Part shown: positions 46,505-55,547 of the stretch, piece after piece | How positions within the stretch are numbered: the first letter of the stretch is position 1 | Layout: every line of letters begins with the position of its first letter | Assembly: GCA_965197375.1 (NCBI GenBank) | Contig: CBDAMZ010000009.1 | Span: 1 to 64,000 of the forward strand | DNA length: 64,000 nucleotides | Source of the DNA: CBDAMZ01 sp965197375 | Lineage (GTDB): Bacteria > Acidobacteriota > Vicinamibacteria > Vicinamibacterales > UBA8438 | Reading direction: 5' to 3' | Notes under the pieces: generated by a model | Told to the model about the DNA's origin: nothing | The model's input: the letters and a program-made list of their open reading frames with translations, nothing else | The model's database searches: none | Made by a program: the position numbers and the translations under genes

Positions 46505-47008
46505 TCACCGGGATGCCTCCCGAACCATGTGGCCAAGCTCAGGCAGGACAAGTTTCGTCATCGCCAGCCGAACGGCGTTTTCCGAACCCGGCACACTGAT
46601 CACGATCGTGCCGTGCGCCAGGCCGGCACACGCTCGGCTCAACATCGCCGCTGGACCGATCTCCTGATAGCTCAGCGACCGGAACAGCTCGCCGAATCCA
46701 TCGATCCTCTTCTCGAGCAAACCGGTGAGAACTTCGAACGTCCCGTCCCGCGCGCTGATCCCAGTGCCACCAGTGACGATGACCGCCTGCACCTCGGGGT
46801 TAGCCAGCTGTTTTTCTACAGCGTGGCGGACCTGGTCCGCATCATCAGGAACGATCGCCTTGCCGAGAACCTGGTGCTCACTTTCGACCAGCAGGTCAAC
46901 GATGGCTCGGCCACCGCCGTCAGTCGCCTCGGTTCGTGTGTCGCTGATGGTCAGGACGAAGCAACGCGTCGTCTTGGGGGACGAGGCATGGTGCTCGACG
47001 TGACTCAC
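46505..47008 (-). CDS. moaB: MoaB/Mog-family molybdopterin adenylyltransferase
   Basis: 167 residues from GTG 47008. MoCF-biosynthesis fold: CFVLTISDTRT, AVIVTGGTGISARDGTFEVL, FRSLSYQEIGPAAMLSRACAG. It adenylylates molybdopterin before MoeA acts. A TATAAT box on the minus strand ends 7 bases before the GTG, which suggests a leaderless transcript. Upstream in-frame codons (to 47098) lack homology. moeA lies beyond the IS110 element. Confidence 0.93.
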   Translation of the reverse strand: MSHVEHHASSPKTTRCFVLTISDTRTEATDGGGRAIVDLLVESEHQVLGKAIVPDDADQVRHAVEKQLANPEVQAVIVTGGTGISARDGTFEVLTGLLEKRIDGFGELFRSLSYQEIGPAAMLSRACAGLAHGTIVISVPGSENAVRLAMTKLVLPELGHMVREASR

Positions 47009-47014
47009 GAAAGG

Positions 47015-47037
47015 ATTATAGCGGGATGTACCATCCC
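47015..47037 (-). promoter_or_regulatory. moaB promoter with overlapping inverted repeat
   Basis: Minus strand TATAAT (47020-47015). Immediately upstream is GGGATG-GTA-CATCCC (47037-47023), a perfect 6-bp inverted repeat in the spacer region, well placed to be an operator. The -35 is weak. Confidence 0.45.
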
Positions 47038-47330
47038 CCTTTGGCCGCGGGGGCTCTGACAGCGGGTCAGCCAGAGACAGACTCAACTGATATCCCACCT
47101 TGCAGCTGGATCGGTGAACCCGTAGTGTCGCCTCGTACGTTTCGCACGGATGGTCAGGAAGCGCTTGCCGATAGCGCTTAGCGGGGATTTTCCATTTGGC
47201 CTGGGTTGGATATCGGACTCTTCGGTAGCGCAGGTCCGTCGTGCGGGCTCACTCCGCCCCCGTGGAAATGGCGTGAGTCAGATTCTGGTGGCAGTTACCG
47301 TGCGATCGGCGAAGCAGGGAATTCGTCGCG

Positions 47331-47339
47331 TGCTATAAT
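47331..47339 (+). promoter_or_regulatory. Extended -10 promoter of tRNA-Arg
   Basis: TGCTATAAT (47331-47339) is an extended -10 with perfect TATAAT, about 62 bases before the tRNA. No good -35. The leader to the tRNA is GC-rich and self-complementary. The stretch 47099-47330 shows no gene. Confidence 0.5.
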
Positions 47340-47400
47340 CGGCGTTTCATGCGCGCGGCTGGCGCGTTGCCGAGCGCGCCGCTGAGCGTTAGCCCGCCTC

Positions 47401-47477
47401 GCGCCCTTAGCTCAGCTGGATAGAGCGTCTGGCTACGAACCAGGAGGCCGCAGGTTCGAATCCTGCAGGGCGCGCCA
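47401..47477 (+). tRNA. tRNA-Arg (anticodon ACG)
   Basis: 77 bases with encoded CCA. Acceptor GCGCCCT/AGGGCGC, anticodon loop CTACGAA (ACG), T-loop GGTTCGAATCC. A34 is the substrate of TadA (gene at 20332). The 3' 42 bases are repeated at 52074-52115. Confidence 0.97.
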
Positions 47478-47682
47478 TCCTTCTCAATGACTTAGCGGAT
47501 CGAGCTTTTCGGCGGGCGGGAATTGAAGAAGATGTAGTACGAGTTGGCACTCCAGAAGGCTACAGCCTGCCCGTCAGCGAAGGCGTCATTAGTGCGGTGC
47601 GGGATCTTGATGCCGGCTACCGCATGTTTCAAACCAGTGCCCCAGCGTCAGAAGGTAGCAGTGGCGGCTGGCTTAAGTGTCA
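47478..47682 (+). pseudogene. Relic of a trypsin-like serine protease
   Basis: The frame open from the tRNA end reads RVGTPEGYSLPVSEGVISAV and then FQTSAPASEGSSGGWL, matching the core of S1C/HtrA-like proteases (GxP.GL.xxVSxGxVSxxR...QTxAPxSPGNSGGPL), including the catalytic Ser in SSGG. No start codon or His/Asp part precedes it, and similarity stops just after the Ser, 9 bases before the end of the formamidase-like gene. A fragment cut on both sides. Confidence 0.55.
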
Positions 47683-47690
47683 TGTCTCAC

Positions 47691-49823
47691 TCATTCCCTG
47701 GTGGCAGATCGCCCGTAGGTCACCATGGTGCCCTTCCGGGGGACTTCCATGTTTAGGCTATCGTCGGTGGCGCGGCTCAGGATCGTCGTGGTGCCAGCCC
47801 CGTCCGGCGATTGCCAGTCGTAGCGCCAGCGATCCGTGCCCATTGCCGGGTGCCACGACGTGCCACCGTCGACCGACACTTCCACGCCAGCCACGATGCC
47901 ACCCCCCCTGTCGTTCGCCGATCCGGTGATCGTGACCATCGCGCCGGCGACCGTAGCACCAGACGCCGGCGAGACGATCCGGGATTGCGGACCGCGCGTG
48001 TCCGTAGACGGCGTGGCTGGTACGAGGTCGGGTTGGATGTTGGTCGGCTGAATCCCCATATCGGCAAACAGGTTCAGTGTCGCCTGCTGGATCGCCTTCA
48101 CCGGCCCGTAGGGATCGACGCCGATCCGGATCGAATACGGATTGAGGTTGTTGGCGCCCCGAGCCGTAGGATTGTCGTGGAAATTGTCGAGCCCCCACGA
48201 GTACTGGACGCATCCACCGCCGAAGACGAGCGCGCCGCTCGCCGCCCGGTAGAGCGTTAGGTGGTGCGTCGCGGTGCCAGAGTCGAAGACCGACCCGTCG
48301 TCCTGCGCATACGCCACCCCGTCCACGGACGTCTCCGACATGCGAATGAGCCCGGCTGGTCGGAAGCCGTTGTCCAGATCCTCGTCCCACTCGTGGCCGA
48401 GGATCCCATTTCCCAGGACGACCTGCTTCCCTTCTTTCAGCGCCGCCACCTCCGTGTTCCGCCAGAAGCGCAGCTTGCTGTACTTTGCCGGAACGATCAG
48501 TGAATCTTGCTGATTCGCGTTCACCGTGAAAATCGTGCCCATCAGCGCGTTCTCCGGCCGTGGACCCTCCGGATTAAACGGGCTCGCGTCGCGCCAGTGG
48601 CCGGTCCACACGTCCTTCAGCGGATCGATCTTCCGGCCCGGCTGAAGTTCGCCGATCTCGTTCTGGTTCGTGTGACTCTCTTTGTACACGACCAGCGTCC
48701 GGTACGGCGTGCTCGTCCCGTCGATGCTCGGCTCGTAGCGGATCTTCCAGAACACCTCGTTGCCGCTCATGAACGCCAGATTTACCCCGGCGTCGCGCGC
48801 CGCTTCGGTGTTCGTCCGCTGGTCGCCAGACCAGTACTCGTCGTGGCCAACGGAGATGAACAGCTTGTGATTTTTTAACAGGTCGCCACGCCTGTCAGTA
48901 TCGATGCCGGCGAAATACGTGACATCGTAGCCATTGCGCTCGAGCCATCGCGCGAGCGCGTACTCCCCGTTGAAGTACTGGTTGACGTTGCGCTGCCCGA
49001 GCGGCCGGTTAAGGCTCACCTTATAGGAGCGGAACTGCCATGACGATCCTGAGCCAGGACGGTTGTAGGTGCTCCCGAGACCGTACGAGTTATACGCCGT
49101 CCAGGACGGGTCTGACGTCTGCATCAGGACGTCCGACTTGCTCGCATCGTCGCGGACAAGAAACACGATGTTACTGGCGCGCGGCTCCCTCAGCGGATTC
49201 CGCAGCGCGCCAAAGCCCAACGCGCCGTACGCGTGCGGAGCCGGAAGCGCCGGCTTGTTGCCAGGAGCGTTGCTGTTGTCCATCCGCCAAGTGCTGTTTC
49301 CGTCCTCACGTACGAGCCGCGCAAGGTAGACGCCAGAAACGGCGTCGGCCGGAATGTCCCATGACGCCGACACCGCCCAGGTGCCGCAGTCGTAGAGCGC
49401 CACGGTGTAGTCGGCCGCGCAGTCCGGCTGGGGCTGCGGCAGCGGCACCGTAGGCCGGATCGTCGTGATGAGCCGCGCGCCGAGGCTCTTGTAGTAGCCC
49501 GTCCGATAGATGTCGACCCGGTACCGCGCCGAGTCCGTCTGGACCTTGAAGCGCGCAGTGTCGCCGACGTTGTAGCTGATGTCGGTGGCGAAACCCTGAA
49601 TTGTCGGGTCGCCAGTGCCGTTGACGTCCCACTCCGTCGAGGGACTCCCCGGCTTACAGTTCTCCGCGACGATCTTATTGGCGGGTGCGGCACACGGGTC
49701 TGCCGGCGCGGGCGTCGCGCCCGCGGGCTGGCGATTCTTGGCAACGAGGCCCGCGCCGGACACGGACACGACCGTGAGGACCGCTGCGGCTAGGCACGAC
49801 GAAGCGAGGCGTGTCATCACCAT
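47691..49823 (-). CDS. Secreted N,N-dimethylformamidase beta-subunit-like protein (copy A)
   Basis: 710 residues from ATG 49823 (GGGGAGGAAT upstream). Signal peptide to about residue 28. The main domain has DPTIQGFATDISYNVGDTARFKV, RVDIYRTGYYKSLGARL, FAGIDTDRRGDLLKNHKLFISVGHDEYWS and FMSGNEVFWK, as in the large subunit of dimethylformamidase. The C-terminal domain (VAGVEVSVDGGTSWHPA) is Ig-like. The substrate of these stand-alone secreted forms is unknown. It follows its paralogue by 11 bases. Confidence 0.88.
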   Translation of the reverse strand: MVMTRLASSCLAAAVLTVVSVSGAGLVAKNRQPAGATPAPADPCAAPANKIVAENCKPGSPSTEWDVNGTGDPTIQGFATDISYNVGDTARFKVQTDSARYRVDIYRTGYYKSLGARLITTIRPTVPLPQPQPDCAADYTVALYDCGTWAVSASWDIPADAVSGVYLARLVREDGNSTWRMDNSNAPGNKPALPAPHAYGALGFGALRNPLREPRASNIVFLVRDDASKSDVLMQTSDPSWTAYNSYGLGSTYNRPGSGSSWQFRSYKVSLNRPLGQRNVNQYFNGEYALARWLERNGYDVTYFAGIDTDRRGDLLKNHKLFISVGHDEYWSGDQRTNTEAARDAGVNLAFMSGNEVFWKIRYEPSIDGTSTPYRTLVVYKESHTNQNEIGELQPGRKIDPLKDVWTGHWRDASPFNPEGPRPENALMGTIFTVNANQQDSLIVPAKYSKLRFWRNTEVAALKEGKQVVLGNGILGHEWDEDLDNGFRPAGLIRMSETSVDGVAYAQDDGSVFDSGTATHHLTLYRAASGALVFGGGCVQYSWGLDNFHDNPTARGANNLNPYSIRIGVDPYGPVKAIQQATLNLFADMGIQPTNIQPDLVPATPSTDTRGPQSRIVSPASGATVAGAMVTITGSANDRGGGIVAGVEVSVDGGTSWHPAMGTDRWRYDWQSPDGAGTTTILSRATDDSLNMEVPRKGTMVTYGRSATRE

Positions 49824-49834
49824 ATTCCTCCCCT

Positions 49835-51922
49835 TTACCGCGTGGCGCCCAGAGGGGCGTGCATCTCGACACCGGCACCCGGCGCCTCGGTGTTGTTGCT
49901 GTCGTCGGTGGCACGGCTGAGTATCCTCGCGTAGCCGAAGTCGTCCGGTACGTGCCACTTGTAGCTCCACTGCGCGGCGCCAGACGCCGGGTGCCATGTG
50001 GCACCCCCGTCGGTGGACACCTCGACCCCGGCGACGACACCTCCTTCAGCGTCACTCGCTGTCCCCGTAATCGTGACGGTCGTGGCAACAACCTCGGTGT
50101 CGTTTGGCGCGCTGATCTTCGACAGTGGAGCCGTCGTGTCATGCGAGGCCTCGGCCGGCTCGAGATCGCTCTGGAGGTTGGCAGGCTGGATGCCCATATC
50201 GGCCAGCAAGTTCACGGTCGCCTGCTGAATCGCCTTCACCGGCCCCATCGGTTCTGGGCGGACCCGCCCGGACGCCGTCCAGTAGTTGTGCAGGTTGTCG
50301 AGGCCCCAGGAGTACTGCGGCGTACCCGCGCTGAAGACGAGCGCGCCGCTCGGCGCGCGGTACAGCGTCAGGCTGTGCGTGGCCGTGCCGGAGTCGTACA
50401 CCGTACCCCAATCCTGCACGTACGCCACGTTGTCGACCGTCGTCTCGGACAGTCGAATAAGGCCGGCAGGCCGGGATCCGTTGTCGAGGTCCTCGTCCCA
50501 CTCGGGTCCGAGAATTCCTCGACCCAGAACCGCCGTCCCTTCCGCCGTGAGCGCGGCGACCTCGCTGTTGCGCCAGAAGCGGCGTGTGGCGTAACGCGCC
50601 GGCACGTTGAGGCGGTCATTCCGCACTCCGGCGACCGTCGAGATCGTGCCGGTCAGCGCGTTCTCCGGCCTCGCGCCCTCGGGGTTCATCGGACGCGAAT
50701 CGCGCCACGTTCCGGTCCAGGCGTCCCCGTGCGGATCGAGGCGTCCGGGCCCGTAGGTCTCCTTGTAGCAGACCAGCGTGCGATGCGGCGTGGCCGCACC
50801 GTCCGTGCTGGGCTCAAACCGCGTCTTCCAGAAGACCGCGTTGCCACTCATGAACACCAGGTTCACGCCCGCGTCGCGCGCCGCTTCCACGTGCCGACGC
50901 TGCGCACCAGACCAGTAGGCGTCATGGCCCGCCGACACGAACACTTTGTGCTCCTGGATCCGCTCACCGCGGCGGTCGCTGTCGACGCCCGCGAAGTAGC
51001 TGACGTCGTACCCGTTGCGCTCGAGCCACCGGACTGCGGAATACTCGGCGCTGAAGAATTGCTCGGTGACAAGGCCGTTGCGGTTAACGAGCGGCCGGTT
51101 GTAGCTCGCCTTGAACCCCCGCTGCTGCGGGTTCGGGGGTGGGGCGCGTCGATTCATTCTCGTCGGGTACCAAGACCCGTTCAGGCTGGTACCGCCGTAC
51201 CGGTTCGACGCCACCCACGTCGTATCGGACGTCTGGAAGAGAAGGTTCGACCGCCCCGCGTCGTCGCGCACGACGAAGATGATGTGGCTGGCGCGCTTCT
51301 CCTTCAGCTCATCCCGCAGCTGGCCATGCCCTAGCGCCCCGTACGAGTGCGGCACGGGCGGCGTCTCAACGGTCGGCAGTTGACGGTTGCCCTCGGAACG
51401 CCACGATTCCGGCTCATCGTCCTCACGCACGAGTCGCGCCGCGTAGACCCCAGACACGCCGTCGGCCGGCACGCGCCACGACGCCGAGACCTTCCAGTTT
51501 CCGCAGTCCACCATGCGCACGTTGGGGTGGATGAGACAGTCCGGCTGCGCCTGCGGCAGAGCCACAGAGGGCCTGATCGTCTCGATGAGCCGCGCGCCGC
51601 TCCCGCCGTACCAGCCCATCCGGTAGACGTCGATCCGGTACCGGGGCGAGTGGGTCTTAATTTTGAATTCTACTGTCTCGCCGAGGTTCACGCTCATGTC
51701 GGTCGAGAACCCCTGAATCTGCGGGTCGCCGGCCGCGAACACGTCCCATTCTTCTCGCGGGCGTCCCGGTTTGCAGTTTTCAGCGACGATCTTGTTGGCC
51801 GGCGCGACGCAGGAATCCGCAGCGGTTTCCCGAGGCTGCGCCGCCGCCGGCATAGTCAAGCCCGCAAGCGCGAGCCCCAATATCCCGGGAACGAGCCACC
51901 GACGCTGCCGACGTGAATCCAT
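49835..51922 (-). CDS. Secreted N,N-dimethylformamidase beta-subunit-like protein (copy B)
   Basis: 695 residues from ATG 51922 (AGGAAAGGG upstream). Signal peptide (VPGILGLALAGLTMPAAAQ) and the same domain order as copy A: DPQIQGFSTDMSVNLGETVEF, RIDVYRMGWYGGSGARL, FVSAGHDAYWS, FMSGNAVFWK, then VAGVEVSTDGGATWHPA. Clear tandem duplicate of copy A but well diverged, so an old duplication. First gene of the pair. Confidence 0.88.
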   Translation of the reverse strand: MDSRRQRRWLVPGILGLALAGLTMPAAAQPRETAADSCVAPANKIVAENCKPGRPREEWDVFAAGDPQIQGFSTDMSVNLGETVEFKIKTHSPRYRIDVYRMGWYGGSGARLIETIRPSVALPQAQPDCLIHPNVRMVDCGNWKVSASWRVPADGVSGVYAARLVREDDEPESWRSEGNRQLPTVETPPVPHSYGALGHGQLRDELKEKRASHIIFVVRDDAGRSNLLFQTSDTTWVASNRYGGTSLNGSWYPTRMNRRAPPPNPQQRGFKASYNRPLVNRNGLVTEQFFSAEYSAVRWLERNGYDVSYFAGVDSDRRGERIQEHKVFVSAGHDAYWSGAQRRHVEAARDAGVNLVFMSGNAVFWKTRFEPSTDGAATPHRTLVCYKETYGPGRLDPHGDAWTGTWRDSRPMNPEGARPENALTGTISTVAGVRNDRLNVPARYATRRFWRNSEVAALTAEGTAVLGRGILGPEWDEDLDNGSRPAGLIRLSETTVDNVAYVQDWGTVYDSGTATHSLTLYRAPSGALVFSAGTPQYSWGLDNLHNYWTASGRVRPEPMGPVKAIQQATVNLLADMGIQPANLQSDLEPAEASHDTTAPLSKISAPNDTEVVATTVTITGTASDAEGGVVAGVEVSTDGGATWHPASGAAQWSYKWHVPDDFGYARILSRATDDSNNTEAPGAGVEMHAPLGATR

Positions 51923-52073
51923 AGCAACCCTTTCCTGTGACCGGGTTTCGACGGCTGATTCTGAACCCGCGAGCCACTGAGACGCTAGGTGGCGAAAAGA
52001 ACCCGTGATAATTACACCAAGGGACATGGTACTACTGGCTACTATTGGGCGATATGGAGGTGCTCCACAGCCG

Positions 52074-52115
52074 CGAACCAGGAGGCCGCAGGTTCGAATC
52101 CTGCCGGGCGCGCCA
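52074..52115 (+). repeat. Copy of the tRNA-Arg 3' half (attachment-site-like)
   Basis: 42 bases equal to 47436-47477 of tRNA-Arg(ACG) with one mismatch, including CCA. The 5' half of a tRNA is absent. Weaker similarity continues some 30 bases past CCA in both places. This is the pattern left by integration at a tRNA 3' end, with 47436-47477 and 52074-52115 as the two ends of a 4.6-kb segment. No integrase gene remains. 52116-52300 has no other feature. Confidence 0.8.
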
Positions 52116-52300
52116 TTGCTTTTCAACGACTTGTAGGATCTACGCTGCGAACGGCGCACGAGCACGCCCAAGTTTCGAACTCCGTCCGCGGTAACTCCGT
52201 CCTAGTTGGGTCCAGCACAGCCACCGCTGACGCAGACTAGCGCAGTATGGCCCTTCCTCCCTTGACCGTCTCGCGAAAACCCTGGGTGACCGCAGGCGCG

Positions 52301-53776
52301 TCAGTTCGCTTCTGCTTCGGCGTCCCGGACGGCCTGCTCCAGTTCGTCGAGGGGCGCTACCGCGCCATGAATCGGTACGAGCCTGCTAACTCGAAGTTCC
52401 CGGTCCCGGATGCTCTGCAATAGCACGGCTGCAGCAGTCGCGAACTCTCCCCCAACTCCAGGTATGTACATGTCGGCCTGGATCAGAATCTGTTCTCCGG
52501 GCAGATACACCGCCAACATCCCATCGTTATGCGGGTTGTCTCCGATTCGGTAGAGCTCCATGATCCTGGTGCCACCTTTTAGCTCGTACACCTCGTCGCC
52601 AGTCACTGTTTCGAGCATCAGCTCTGCGGGATTCTGCGCGAGGCGATCCGCCACAATCGTGTGCTGGCGCGCGACCAGATCTTCGAAGAGAGATCGGTTG
52701 GTCTCATGTGTAATCACCGTCAGGCCTTCAGACACCGCCGCCCTAAGGCCACCGGAGTGATCGAAGTGGTGGTGCGTGTTGATTACGTAGCGGAGCGGCT
52801 TGTCAGGTACCAGTTCCCTGGCCTGCTCAATGACGGCAAGCGTCCGTGTATCGTTCTGGGGTGCCTCGACAAGCACCGTGTACTCCGGAAAATCGACGAG
52901 CACGCTGTGATGAGACTGGCCAGCCAGAAACCACACCCCGCTAGCCAGCTCCTCGACCTCCACGTTCGCCGGCCGAGGCCCCGGCTCGTCTGCCGAGGCA
53001 ACGTCCTCCGGAGCAGTTAGATCGCCAGTCTCCCCGTTGACCGTATGCATCACCCGTAGATCGCTGATCGGAAATGTATCGCGTCCCTGGGAACGCTGCT
53101 GCGGCAACGTCAACTCGCCCGCGGCCGCGTAATCGCTGAATGACGTCGCGATCACTGTGTCCCCAAGGTTCGAGTTGTACGACGCAGAGCTAATCATCAG
53201 CGGCAATTTCGTCTCGGGATCGACATGCAGCGTGAGCTGGCTTCCGTCGGCCGTGGTAATGTCAACTACGTCATGGCCCATTTCCTGCCTGAGATTACTC
53301 ACGGTCGCCGCCATCTCTACATCCTCAGCCAGTGCCGCCTGTAGTAACGTCAGCGGATGGTGGTAATACTGCGCTCGATTCTCCCGCGCGGCCGTCGAAC
53401 CCACGCGCTGCGGGCTGCCGCTCCTACCAACGTTGTAAGCCACGTTCCCGTCCAACGCCGTAACCGCGGTCCGCAAGTTACCCGCGAAATTGGTGCTGAT
53501 GATTTCCGTCCGTGCGCGGTGGTTTTGCAGATCAACTTCGAGCTTGTACGACTCTACTTTTGAAATCGGCAGCTCCGAATCAGGGTTCCTGTTTTGACCG
53601 AGCCGGTAGTTTGACCCGCTTCCCTCCACGACCAGCGTCGTAACACCCTGAACAGCTTCCACACCGCCCATCGCTTCCGCCGCGTCGTGGATGATTTGCA
53701 GCTCTGGTGAACGCTGCGTACAACCGTAAACGGCCGCCGCCAAAATGATCAGCCAGCTCATGCATCGCTTTGTCAT
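52301..53776 (-). CDS. Metallo-beta-lactamase-fold lipoprotein
   Basis: 491 residues from ATG 53776. Lipobox in IILAAAVYGC, so membrane-anchored. N-terminal half (residues about 25-240) is a LolA/YhdV-like beta domain with AAEAMGGVEAVQGVTTLVVEG. The C-terminal MBL domain has the metal motif HHHFDHSGG at about residue 350. This combination is common in environmental Acidobacteriota-like genomes. Substrate unknown. Confidence 0.85.
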   Translation of the reverse strand: MTKRCMSWLIILAAAVYGCTQRSPELQIIHDAAEAMGGVEAVQGVTTLVVEGSGSNYRLGQNRNPDSELPISKVESYKLEVDLQNHRARTEIISTNFAGNLRTAVTALDGNVAYNVGRSGSPQRVGSTAARENRAQYYHHPLTLLQAALAEDVEMAATVSNLRQEMGHDVVDITTADGSQLTLHVDPETKLPLMISSASYNSNLGDTVIATSFSDYAAAGELTLPQQRSQGRDTFPISDLRVMHTVNGETGDLTAPEDVASADEPGPRPANVEVEELASGVWFLAGQSHHSVLVDFPEYTVLVEAPQNDTRTLAVIEQARELVPDKPLRYVINTHHHFDHSGGLRAAVSEGLTVITHETNRSLFEDLVARQHTIVADRLAQNPAELMLETVTGDEVYELKGGTRIMELYRIGDNPHNDGMLAVYLPGEQILIQADMYIPGVGGEFATAAAVLLQSIRDRELRVSRLVPIHGAVAPLDELEQAVRDAEAEAN

Positions 53777-54199
53777 GATGTTCTTACTCCTTCGTCCATC
53801 TCCCCTTCGTCCAGGAGGGCAGTCGCGTCGCAGTGCCAGAGACAATCACCGACGCTCAAGGCCACGGGCTACAATGAATTACTCAACGCACATTAGAGAC
53901 ATTCTACCGATTTGTTGGCACGTAGCTCTACCCACTGCACAAAATGGCACATAAATGCGCCCCTCACATTCTGAGCAGCGTTCTCCGTCTGGACAACTCC
54001 CGAGGAGAACCTGGTTGGCTAGCTGGGCCTCCGTGTGGCGTCTGTGCGCTTGCTGGCGAGAGCAGTTACCACGCGGGGCCAGCGCCCTGGACATACCAAC
54101 GGGGGGCTGAGCGGACAACCCCAAACGCCGGCTCACAGCTGTACCCCTATAAACGCCAGGCAACACAGACAGAAAATCCCGCGTGGCGATTAGCCGACA
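53777..54199. other. Gene-free stretch
   Basis: 423 bases between two minus-strand genes. An open frame on the minus strand (54166 to 53879) has many Cys and Arg but no recognisable sequence or convincing ribosome-binding site. No repeats or tRNA seen. Confidence 0.4.
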
Positions 54200-55447
54200 T
54201 CAGTCCAACGTCCAGAGGGCAAGCGTCGAAACGTCTTTCACGAACAGGCGGTTCCCAGAAATTGCTGGTTGCGCCCATGTGGCGCTGTCAGACACCGTGT
54301 AGCGCCGGAACGGCTCGAATCCCGATCGGCTGGCGCGTGCCACGATCAACTCCGCGTCATCGTTGAGCAGGAATAGCAGATCTCCCGCCTTGACGATCGC
54401 CGTGTTCTCCGCCTCCCGCCCCTGGGTGGACCACAGTGTCTCCCCGGTGGCGGCGTCCAAGGCGAAAAACTGACCGCTGTTGATATGGGACAGGCTGAAG
54501 AACGTGTCGTCGACTAGCACGCCATTGCTCATGAAGAGCCCAAAATCCTGGTTGTTCCACACGGTCTCAGTGACCCATCGGCCACCGCGCTGCACCGGGC
54601 GGAACCTGGTGACCCCGAGGTAGTACCCCGACACGATGATGCTGTTGTCGTAAACGATAGGTGTAATCGAGTTGTTGGTGCCATTCGACACGAACGGCCG
54701 CTGCCAGAGCAGCTCGCCCGTAGCGGGCGAGACGCCGATGATGTGCTCCTGCGTGATCGTCACAATGTGCTGTGTCCCGTCAATGTCCGCGAGGATTGGT
54801 GACGCATACGCTGGCCCATCTCCGTCCCAGCGCCACGTGACCTCGCCGGTGGTCGCGTCGAACGCCGTCAGCGCACCCTGGCCGTGGCCACCCACATGAA
54901 AGAGCACGCTCCCACGGTTCGCCAGAGGAGACATGGCCGTGGCGTATAACGGATCGACCGGCGGGGCGGGGTGCTGCCAGAGCAGCGTGCCGTCACCTGT
55001 GTCGAACACTGAGACGATGCCGCTGATCCCGAGCGTATACAGATTGCCCTCGTAGAAGATCGGTGTCGACTTCGGTCCGGGGCCGTGGAGCTTGGTCCCC
55101 ACATTCGCGCGGTACGGCGCCGGATAACGCGTGCTCCAGACGACGCGTCCTGTAGCCGTGTCGATCGCGCTCAACACCTCATCGCCGTCCTGCCGTGTGA
55201 AGGTGTACACACGAGTGCCAATGACGATCGGGGTCCCGTAGCCGGTCCCGACCTCGACCTTCCAACTCCGGTTCAGGCGCTCCGGCCAGGCTGCCGGCTC
55301 GACGAACGCCGCCGCTGATCCGTCGCGGTCCGGTCCACGCCACTGCGGATAGTCCAACGGTGAATCCTGGGCGGTCACAGGCAACGGCACCAGCAACCAG
55401 ACCGCGATCCCGAACATGCAATACCACATGAAACATCGACGACGCAT
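54200..55447 (-). CDS. Exported PQQ-type beta-propeller protein
   Basis: 415 residues from ATG 55447 (GGAG 8 bases upstream). Signal peptide (IAVWLLVPLPVTAQ). Repeated propeller blades: VLSAIDTATGRVVWSTRYPAP, SVFDTGDGTLLWQHPAP, LTAFDATTGEVTWRWDGD, FFALDAATGETLWSTQG. The start PQWRGPDRDG is usual for this group of exported proteins. No quinoprotein catalytic Asp/Glu set recognised, so probably a scaffold or sensor rather than a dehydrogenase. Confidence 0.88.
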   Translation of the reverse strand: MRRRCFMWYCMFGIAVWLLVPLPVTAQDSPLDYPQWRGPDRDGSAAAFVEPAAWPERLNRSWKVEVGTGYGTPIVIGTRVYTFTRQDGDEVLSAIDTATGRVVWSTRYPAPYRANVGTKLHGPGPKSTPIFYEGNLYTLGISGIVSVFDTGDGTLLWQHPAPPVDPLYATAMSPLANRGSVLFHVGGHGQGALTAFDATTGEVTWRWDGDGPAYASPILADIDGTQHIVTITQEHIIGVSPATGELLWQRPFVSNGTNNSITPIVYDNSIIVSGYYLGVTRFRPVQRGGRWVTETVWNNQDFGLFMSNGVLVDDTFFSLSHINSGQFFALDAATGETLWSTQGREAENTAIVKAGDLLFLLNDDAELIVARASRSGFEPFRRYTVSDSATWAQPAISGNRLFVKDVSTLALWTLD

Positions 55448-55547
55448 CGGGTTTCTCCAATCAGGATAACGAACAGTAAGGTGTCTAACGTAGCATGGGA
55501 CGGTGGCCGTAGTGCCGAAGTCCAAGTCCATGATGTGCTCGATCCGT

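Noticed and set aside
53879..54166. A 95-residue minus-strand frame rich in Cys and Arg
   Set aside because: No ribosome-binding site, no recognisable motif, composition like random GC-rich sequence.
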